From the NCBI GenBank assembly GCA_014523695.1, contig JAATVS010000192.1, positions 1 to 5,626 on the forward strand: a stretch of 5,626 bases of DNA, in the 5' to 3' direction. A program made the translations under genes and the position numbers. The notes below the pieces were generated by a model. That model did not search any database and had not been told where the DNA came from. It worked only from the letters and a program-made list of their open reading frames with translations. This document shows, in pieces, positions 1-4,484 of the stretch; position 1 is the first letter of the stretch, and every line of letters begins with the position of its first letter. The stretch comes from Nitrososphaerales archaeon TH5895. Lineage in GTDB: Archaea; Thermoproteota; Nitrososphaeria; Nitrososphaerales; Nitrososphaeraceae.

Positions 1-405
1 ATAGATTAATTGTTCGAAATCTCCTTTAATCTTGTGCTCTTGCATTATCTCCTGTAACTGGTCGGAGATTCTGTAGACGGGGTCCAAGCTGTTCATAGCA
101 CCTTGGAAAACTACAGCTATTTTTTTCCATCTCATTTCACGATTAAAATAACTGTCCGTTAACTCGAGAACGTTTTTTCCGTTAACAATTATCTTTCCTT
201 GTACTATCCTTCCGGGAGGATTTACCGAACGTATGATTGCAGCCCCTAGGGTACTCTTCCCGGAGGCTGACTCACCTACAATGCCAATTGACTCATTTCC
301 AATTATCTCAAATGAAATGTCATCGACGGCCTTAACCTTACCTCGACTTGTGAAATAGTAAACCCGAAGGTTTTCTACTTTCAATCTAGTATCTAGAATG
401 CGCAT
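1..405 (-). CDS. Oligopeptide/dipeptide-type ABC transporter ATP-binding protein (3' end cut by window edge)
   Basis: This is the N-terminal 135 codons of an ABC ATPase of the OppD/DppD (peptide/nickel importer) type. It would hydrolyse ATP on the cytoplasmic face to drive import of peptides or a related substrate. Read from ATG at 405, the protein has a beta-strand start (LKVENLRVYY, 8-17), a Walker A loop GESASGKST at residues 44-52, and a Q-loop segment FQGAMNSLDPV at 100-110. The QxxMNSLxPV form is characteristic of Opp/Dpp ATPases, which supports the subfamily call. The signature motif, Walker B and H-loop lie beyond the left edge, so intactness cannot be judged. An in-frame TTG at 438, immediately preceded by TGA, would add 11 residues (MSEGRPKSNDS). 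I chose ATG because the ABC domain begins just after it, but TTG starts are common in this window. It is divergent from the NusA-like gene. Substrate is not determinable here. Confidence 0.9.
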   Translation of the reverse strand, partial: MRILDTRLKVENLRVYYFTSRGKVKAVDDISFEIIGNESIGIVGESASGKSTLGAAIIRSVNPPGRIVQGKIIVNGKNVLELTDSYFNREMRWKKIAVVFQGAMNSLDPVYRISDQLQEIMQEHKIKGDFEQLIY

Positions 406-486
406 CGAGTCATTTGATTTTGGCCTACCTTCCGACAATCATTAGATACCAGAGTTCAGCGTCATATGAACCGTACATCTTTTCTT

Positions 487-499
487 ACTATTTTAATTC
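487..499 (-). promoter_or_regulatory. Possible TATA element for the ABC ATPase gene
   Basis: Read on the minus strand, an AT-rich stretch GAATTAAAATAGTAA lies about 55 nt before the alternative TTG start and about 88 nt before the ATG. Archaeal TATA boxes lie about 26 nt before the transcription start, which would give a leader of roughly 30 or 60 nt. The match is weak. Confidence 0.25.
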
Positions 500-571
500 T
501 GCGCGGAACGGAAACAATGCCTTTTTTTCAAAAAAGAGTCACGCTCGGGGAATGAAAATAGCAACCTCTAT

Positions 572-582
572 CTCTGGCAGAG
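572..582. repeat. Short palindrome CTCTG-G-CAGAG
   Basis: Two perfectly complementary 5-nt arms flank one central base. A one-base loop cannot form a hairpin, so if functional it would be a protein-binding half-site pair. An 11-base palindrome of this sort may arise by chance in 349 nt. Confidence 0.25.
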
Positions 583-618
583 TTTGAGTCGTTGGGTGTT
601 AAGCATCATTACTATTAG

Positions 619-630
619 CTAGTGCACTAG
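619..630. promoter_or_regulatory. Perfect 12-bp palindrome CTAGTGCACTAG, possible operator
   Basis: All 12 bases are self-complementary with no spacer, which is the form expected for binding of a symmetric dimeric regulator. It lies in non-coding DNA about 125 nt upstream of the TATA box of the rightward operon, and nearly 200 nt from the leftward gene. No second copy was seen in the window. A regulator cannot be named, and its distance from both start sites argues against simple repression. Confidence 0.35.
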
Positions 631-751
631 GTTGTGAAATCTGCGACAAGACACAAGGGGTTGACTGCGGATGTAACACTAAGAAGGAACTCACCACAAT
701 AGCAGATATTTTCTTTAATGGCTCCCCACCACGACAGACCTTGCCAACAGG

Positions 752-759
752 TTATATAA
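752..759 (+). promoter_or_regulatory. TATA box of the NusA-like/aspS operon
   Basis: TTATATAA is centred about 32 nt before the TTG start at 788. With the usual archaeal spacing of about 26 nt from TATA centre to transcription start, the mRNA would begin around 781-783, giving a leader of only a few nucleotides. That fits near-leaderless initiation and the absence of a purine-rich ribosome binding site before 788. Confidence 0.6.
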
Positions 760-787
760 CAGAAATGATAATTAACCAAAGTTTCTG

Positions 788-1309
788 TTGAAGACCCCTA
801 TTTGCTTGTTTGATGCAAAGACCGGCATCCTGTGTTCGAAGTGCGATGCAAAGTTAAACTCCGGGCAGCTAAACCAAGCAGCCGTCTTTTCTTCTATCAA
901 ACTCGCAAAATTGGCCGAAAAGGACCAAGAGATCAGCAAATTTACACTAGTTGGTTCTCACAAGGTCGATGACGATTATATCCTCTTCCTAAGAACTTCA
1001 GATATCATTACCATTAGAAGTAACCCTGCTATTGTACAAAAATTTGCAGGTGAGTTCAATGCCAATATTTGGTTTGTAGAAGCAGAGGGGACAGATAGGA
1101 GATTCATGGAAAACCTCTTTTACCCTCGCCGAGTATTGAATATGAATTTAATCTGGTTACCTGACGGTAATAAGTTGACAAGGGTAGTTGTAAATCAAGA
1201 ATCTGTGAAGAGGTCAAGTATGCCACTTGATGTTGAAAAAATCAGGAAAGTTGCCAAAGCGGTTAAGAAAATCGAACTCATAGTAGAATTTGAAACGCTA
1301 TCAAATTAA
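788..1309 (+). CDS. Archaeal NusA-like KH-domain RNA-binding protein with N-terminal Cys motif
   Basis: A 173-residue cytoplasmic protein resembling archaeal proteins annotated as NusA-like transcription factors, small KH-fold RNA-binding proteins probably acting in transcription or ribosome-linked processes; the molecular role of the archaeal form is not firmly known. Residues 1-25 carry the typical opening PICxxDxKTGxLCxxCxxKL with C6, C16 and C19, a probable metal-binding knuckle lacking an obvious fourth Cys. Residues 30-100 form an alpha/beta region. Residues 105-170 look KH-like, but the expected GxxG loop is replaced by LPDGNK at 124-129, so it is degenerate. The TTG at 788 is chosen because the conserved Cys segment starts there, the TATA box fits it, and the next in-frame Met is residue 107. 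It lies 19 nt upstream of aspS on the same strand, presumably co-transcribed. Confidence is high that the gene is real, moderate for the NusA label. Confidence 0.82.
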   Translation: MKTPICLFDAKTGILCSKCDAKLNSGQLNQAAVFSSIKLAKLAEKDQEISKFTLVGSHKVDDDYILFLRTSDIITIRSNPAIVQKFAGEFNANIWFVEAEGTDRRFMENLFYPRRVLNMNLIWLPDGNKLTRVVVNQESVKRSSMPLDVEKIRKVAKAVKKIELIVEFETLSN

Positions 1310-1328
1310 CACAATTTGGGGTTAACGC

Positions 1329-2717
1329 ATGTCAGAGAAGATAAGCATCAGTAGATCTCATTTTGCAGACTGTATAAGCAATGATCTCGTAGGCAGCGAT
1401 ATCTGTATAGCAGGGTGGATTGAAGATGTTCGAGACATTGGGAAACTGGGCTTTGTATCGATGAGAGATTTTACAGGAATCATGCAGGTCATAGTTGCTG
1501 GCGATATGTTGGGTGAGATAAGGATGATCCCAAGACAAAGTTGCGTTCTCGTAGAGGGAAAAGTTCAGAGAAGTAAAGCGAAAAATGTAGAAGTTGAAAT
1601 CAAGGCAAATAAGATTTTCCTGTTGTCAAAGGCTAATCATCCTCTCCCCATAGATCCAACAGGACGTGTCGAATCCTCCACGGATAAGAGGATTGATTCA
1701 AGAGCTTTAGACCTGAGAAACCCCAAAGTTTCAGCGATATTTAGACTACGCTCTACTGCGCTACAGTCGATACGGGATTTCCTTAGGTCGAGACGATTCA
1801 TGGAGGTAACTACCCCCAAGATCATTGGAACTTCTACGGAAGGCGGAGCGAATTTATTTCGATGCGATTATTTTGGAAAAAATGCATATCTAGCCCAGAG
1901 TCCACAGCTTTATAAAGAGCAGTTAACGGTAGGCTTGGAGCGTGTATTTGAAATAGGTCCATATTTCAGGGCAGAAAAATCTCATACTGTGAGGCATTTA
2001 GCAGAGTTCACGAGTGTGGACGTGGAAGCAGCATTTCTTGATTATACCGACGTAATGAAAATTGTTGCAGATCTAGTGAGAAAAGTAATCTATGATCTGT
2101 TAAAGCAATGCACTGCTGATTTAAAATTGACATGGGAGAAGATCGCGGAGCCTCACACTGTCGCAAGCTCCAACCAGGACGAAATAGGCCATAGAATGGA
2201 AGAAATATTTGGCATTTCAGATAATATTGGAGCTGATACCTTTGCATTGAAAATAGAGCAAGTAACCTATGAAAAGGCTATAAACGAATTAAAAGGCGTC
2301 GGGGAATCTTTGTCCTTTGGCGACGACCTTTCTGACACTGCATTGCGAAAACTTGGTGATTTGCACAAAGGATTTTATTTCATTACGGATTGGCCCATGA
2401 AGCTCAAGCCCTTCTATATCCATGAGAAAGAAAAACACCCGGAGCTATCTTGTTCCTTCGATCTTCAGTATGGATACCTCGAACTTGTTTCAGGAGGCAG
2501 AAGACAGCATGATCCCGAAAAGTTGAAAAATAGGATCGTCGAACAGGGGCTAGATCCCAGAGGATTTGAGGACCATTTGAAAACATTCCAATGGGGCATG
2601 CCACCTCACTCAGGGTGGGGATTAGGCTTTGATCGACTTATGATGGTCTTAACAAACTCCCAAAATGTTCGCGAAGTAGTCTTGTATCCTAGAGACGCAG
2701 AAAGGATTAGGCCTTAG
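1329..2717 (+). CDS. aspS: Aspartate--tRNA ligase, archaeal type (possibly non-discriminating Asp/Asn)
   Basis: A class IIb aminoacyl-tRNA synthetase of 462 residues that activates aspartate with ATP and loads tRNA(Asp). The N-terminal OB-fold anticodon-binding domain spans about residues 20-105 (AGWIEDVRDIG, 28-38). The catalytic domain shows motif 1 at about 151-164, the flipping loop EGGANLF at 171-177, AQSPQLYK at 189-196, motif 2 from FRAE (213-216) to SVDVE (229-233), and motif 3 GWGLGFDR at 429-436. It lacks the bacterial GAD insertion, marking the archaeal/eukaryal type. Compared with the archaeal AspRS I remember (about 430-440 residues) there is an extra segment of about 30 residues around 276-311. 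Residue 32 is Glu and residue 86 is Asn where tRNA(Asp)-specific archaeal enzymes have Trp and Lys, which suggests relaxed specificity (alignment from memory). ATG is preceded by only a weak GGGG 8 nt upstream. It follows the NusA-like gene by 19 nt. Confidence 0.96.
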   Translation: MSEKISISRSHFADCISNDLVGSDICIAGWIEDVRDIGKLGFVSMRDFTGIMQVIVAGDMLGEIRMIPRQSCVLVEGKVQRSKAKNVEVEIKANKIFLLSKANHPLPIDPTGRVESSTDKRIDSRALDLRNPKVSAIFRLRSTALQSIRDFLRSRRFMEVTTPKIIGTSTEGGANLFRCDYFGKNAYLAQSPQLYKEQLTVGLERVFEIGPYFRAEKSHTVRHLAEFTSVDVEAAFLDYTDVMKIVADLVRKVIYDLLKQCTADLKLTWEKIAEPHTVASSNQDEIGHRMEEIFGISDNIGADTFALKIEQVTYEKAINELKGVGESLSFGDDLSDTALRKLGDLHKGFYFITDWPMKLKPFYIHEKEKHPELSCSFDLQYGYLELVSGGRRQHDPEKLKNRIVEQGLDPRGFEDHLKTFQWGMPPHSGWGLGFDRLMMVLTNSQNVREVVLYPRDAERIRP

Positions 2718-2728
2718 AAGATAGGTGT

Positions 2729-2735
2729 CTTTTTT
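2729..2735 (+). terminator. T-run terminator after aspS
   Basis: A run of six T (2730-2735) lies 12 nt beyond the aspS stop, with no stem-loop before it. Archaeal RNA polymerase terminates at such U-rich stretches. The run overlaps the stop codon of the convergent JAMM gene, so the two transcripts meet with a gap of only 16 nt between stop codons. Confidence 0.5.
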
Positions 2736-3183
2736 ATGAAGAGTGTTGCGGAGAGGAGGATTTTAGATTGACCTTAATTATCATATTGTCAAGAATATAG
2801 GCAGCAAAGCTGTTTGACAACGTTGAATAAATTAGCCAGACTACAGGGTTAAGCTCCATATATTTCCTGTCAGTTAAAGAAGGAAATGCTTCTGAGGAAT
2901 GTGAGTGAAATATACCGACCACTTCCAGCTTGCGAGAGCTGATCTCTTTGTATGCACTTAATAGTTCATTTGGATCGATTCTGAAGGTATAAACTGACTC
3001 GTCGGCGTTACGCATAGGGACAATATCCCGGACACTGGCTACCTCATTTGATTCACTATCGACAAATCTAGTGTTCCCTTCTAGTAGTGCACACGCTTCA
3101 GCAGGGTAGCGCTCTTTTGCAATTGTCTCAAGTCTGCGAAGGTGCTCTTGAGAAATGGTGATACTGATTATCAAAAGGTACAA
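2734..3183 (-). CDS. JAB1/MPN (JAMM) domain metalloprotease-like protein
   Basis: A 149-residue single-domain protein of the JAMM family, zinc isopeptidases that remove ubiquitin-like or sulfur-carrier modifiers from targets or cleave their C-termini. The visible zinc-site set is E29 (in PAEACALLEG), H93 and H95 (FHSHSS), S102 and D105 (PSLTD). The canonical form is E-Xn-H-S/T-H-X7-S-X2-D; here only six residues (SSEAFP) separate the second His from the Ser, one fewer. No signal peptide is evident, so it is probably cytoplasmic. The only initiators are TTG at 3183 and TTG at 3174, since a stop lies upstream with no ATG between; 3174 would give a start MIISITISQEH and is equally plausible. It lies 36 nt behind the cupredoxin gene on the same strand and converges on aspS. 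No ubiquitin-like or E1-like partner is in the window, so the substrate is unknown. The Ser/Pro-rich tail (141-149) is unremarkable. Confidence 0.88.
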   Translation of the reverse strand: MYLLIISITISQEHLRRLETIAKERYPAEACALLEGNTRFVDSESNEVASVRDIVPMRNADESVYTFRIDPNELLSAYKEISSRKLEVVGIFHSHSSEAFPSLTDRKYMELNPVVWLIYSTLSNSFAAYILDNMIIKVNLKSSSPQHSS

Positions 3184-3218
3184 TGATCGAATAAAATGAA
3201 GTGATCTCTAATAGTCAA

Positions 3219-3232
3219 ATCATAAATAATTA
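3219..3232 (-). promoter_or_regulatory. Possible TATA element for the JAMM gene
   Basis: On the minus strand the stretch TTTAATTATTTATGA overlaps the stop codon of the cupredoxin gene, roughly 40 nt before the TTG at 3183. Standard spacing would put the transcript start near 3200 and a leader of about 17-26 nt. Read-through from the cupredoxin gene, 36 nt upstream, is the alternative. Confidence 0.3.
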
Positions 3233-4308
3233 AAGGCAAGATGATTAGCACGAGTAGGCAGCAAATTTGATGTCAACATGACATGGTTAGTAATGAGGGT
3301 CGTAGATGTATAATCTACATCGAGCAATGAACTGTCCCAATATTGCATTAACGTTAGCTGCGAGCTGACGTTGGTAGATGAAACATTTGTAACAGTAGTA
3401 GAATTCAAGTTGGACTGATTGCTATTTGAAGTATCGTTGGTCCCCTCAAAGGCGAAGCTCCCTTTCATGAACGGATGCAAGGTGCAGAAGTAATCATACC
3501 TATCCTCACTTAGACTTGATGTTTGAAGAAGGAACGTATCGCCTGCCATTACCAATGAAGAGTCAAAAGTCTGCCCCTCATCGACAGAACTAGTCACGGT
3601 GTGAGGAACATTGTCATTATTTGTCCATTCAATCGAGTCGCCCTTCGATATGTTGAGGACGGCGGGGTCATAGGAGGGATTGCCTTGCGCTGAGGCACCA
3701 GGGGGAATACTTACGCTTACAATCGGTCCAGAGCTAGATGCTGTAGCGTTAGTAGCGTTCCCTGAAGTTCCAGCCTCCACTGCTGATTGATTCTCACTCG
3801 CTGAGGATGTATTTCCTGCTCCCTGTTGCCCTTGAACAGCATCTTGTTCAGAAGGCACCTTTGGAGAAACCAAACCAAAAATGTAAAAGGTTCCTCCACC
3901 TACAACTGCTGCGGCGATGAATATCACACTTAGAGCCTTTACATACGGGCTCTCTTTGTAAGATGCCACTATTATCACAGTCGCAGGGATTGCTATTACC
4001 ATCATTAATCCTATGTAGGCAAATATACTAGGCACACTGGTGCTTACAGTTACAGCCGCTGCAATGCCAAATGTAACCAGAAATCCTAACGTGATAAATG
4101 TTGCTGATTTGGACCTTGAACTTCTCGGAAATCCATCCTTAAAGATTCCGGCGGAAAGGAAGATCAAACCAATGAAGAGTGTCAATAAAGACACTGCATG
4201 CATTCCGTCGATGAAAGTCTTGGCTATACCTGCAAGAGAGATTCCTACTCCTACTATTCCTATCGAAGTAAGGCCTATACCTGGCGTAAGTAGGTCCCAA
4301 TCGCTCAT
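3220..4308 (-). CDS. Membrane-anchored blue copper (cupredoxin) protein with five N-terminal helices
   Basis: A 362-residue membrane protein with an external plastocyanin/azurin-like type 1 copper domain, a probable one-electron carrier at the cell surface; ammonia-oxidising archaea use many such proteins in place of cytochrome c. Five hydrophobic segments lie at about 9-31, 38-56, 69-90, 93-115 and 123-147. Basic loops at 57-68 and 116-124 face the cytoplasm, so the N-terminus is inside and the C-terminus outside. A Gly/Ser/Asn/Gln linker (150-192) precedes the cupredoxin domain (about 196-287), whose copper ligands are H236 (VPHTV), C275, H278 and M281 (FCTLHPFM). Ten N-X-S/T sequons (166, 173, 184, 187, 219, 291, 297, 302, 308, 313) suggest N-glycosylation of the linkers. 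The last 45 or so residues are not recognised. A clear ATG start with a TATA-like element about 33 nt upstream supports the start. The redox partner is not visible. Confidence 0.88.
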   Translation of the reverse strand: MSDWDLLTPGIGLTSIGIVGVGISLAGIAKTFIDGMHAVSLLTLFIGLIFLSAGIFKDGFPRSSRSKSATFITLGFLVTFGIAAAVTVSTSVPSIFAYIGLMMVIAIPATVIIVASYKESPYVKALSVIFIAAAVVGGGTFYIFGLVSPKVPSEQDAVQGQQGAGNTSSASENQSAVEAGTSGNATNATASSSGPIVSVSIPPGASAQGNPSYDPAVLNISKGDSIEWTNNDNVPHTVTSSVDEGQTFDSSLVMAGDTFLLQTSSLSEDRYDYFCTLHPFMKGSFAFEGTNDTSNSNQSNLNSTTVTNVSSTNVSSQLTLMQYWDSSLLDVDYTSTTLITNHVMLTSNLLPTRANHLAFNYL

Positions 4309-4336
4309 ATCGTTATGTTGTTGGGAGCAGACCCAG

Positions 4337-4345
4337 ATAATTAAT
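4337..4345 (-). promoter_or_regulatory. TATA-like element for the cupredoxin gene
   Basis: ATTAATTAT on the minus strand is centred about 33 nt before the ATG at 4308. Usual spacing predicts a transcript start near 4315 and a leader of about 6 nt, the same near-leaderless geometry as for the NusA-like gene. It lies in the 176-nt gap after the propeller gene, which argues for separate transcription. Confidence 0.45.
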
Positions 4346-4484
4346 CTTTACTGGTGTCACCAATTGATCATTTTCTATCATACCGAATAGAGATAACGAG
4401 TTATTTGAAGGGCTAAATGATGGACTGACGAAGAAAACATTCGCCGAACATTTTCACGATCAATTACTTTTAGATACATCGACC

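Larger units (their letters stand above)
439..787. other. Divergent intergenic region between the ABC ATPase and NusA-like genes
   Basis: This 349-nt stretch has no convincing gene. Every ATG-initiated frame I checked on either strand is 17 codons or fewer. It must contain the promoters of both divergent units: a clear TATA box at 752-759 for the rightward operon and a weaker AT-rich element at about 487-499 for the leftward gene. It also holds a T7-C-A6 tract at 521-536 and two short palindromes at 572-582 and 619-630. I see no tRNA, C/D-box RNA or riboswitch. The length is large next to the other gaps in the window (16 to 176 nt), which leaves room for regulatory sites or an unrecognised small RNA. 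Confidence 0.7.

Noticed and set aside
12..21. GTTCGAAAT, similar to a tRNA T-loop
   Set aside because: It lies inside the coding frame of the ABC ATPase and has no cloverleaf around it.
521..536. C-T7-C-A6-G tract resembling a bidirectional terminator hairpin
   Set aside because: The loop would be about two bases, too tight for a stable hairpin, and no gene ends nearby on either strand. It is more likely part of an AT-rich promoter region.
1332..2604. Several minus-strand open frames of 62-79 codons inside aspS
   Set aside because: They are antisense shadows of a strongly conserved synthetase gene, with no own promoter or recognisable protein features.
2734..3183. A ubiquitin-like conjugation operon around the JAMM gene
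   Set aside because: No ubiquitin-like, SAMP, E1, E2 or RING gene is present in the neighbouring frames, so the system cannot be claimed from this window.
3302..3318. Inverted repeat GTAGAT-GTATA-ATCTAC
   Set aside because: It is only 6-bp AT-rich arms inside the 3' part of the cupredoxin gene and can be explained by codon use; no T-run follows.
3250..3360. Frameshift in the cupredoxin tail
   Set aside because: One alternative frame stops almost at once and the other gives a short unrecognised peptide, so there is no positive evidence for a frameshift.
3717..3899. 60-codon minus-strand frame inside the cupredoxin gene
   Set aside because: It overlaps the linker-coding part in another frame and encodes nothing recognisable.
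4040..4390. 116-codon plus-strand open frame
   Set aside because: It lies antisense to the membrane-helix region of the cupredoxin gene. The sense frame has clear helices, an ATG and a promoter; the antisense product has no recognisable domain.
4362..4465. 8-bp inverted repeat AATTGATC ... GATCAATT on either side of the propeller/cupredoxin gap
   Set aside because: The arms are 88 nt apart, short and AT-rich, so chance is sufficient; there is no sign of a mobile element between them.
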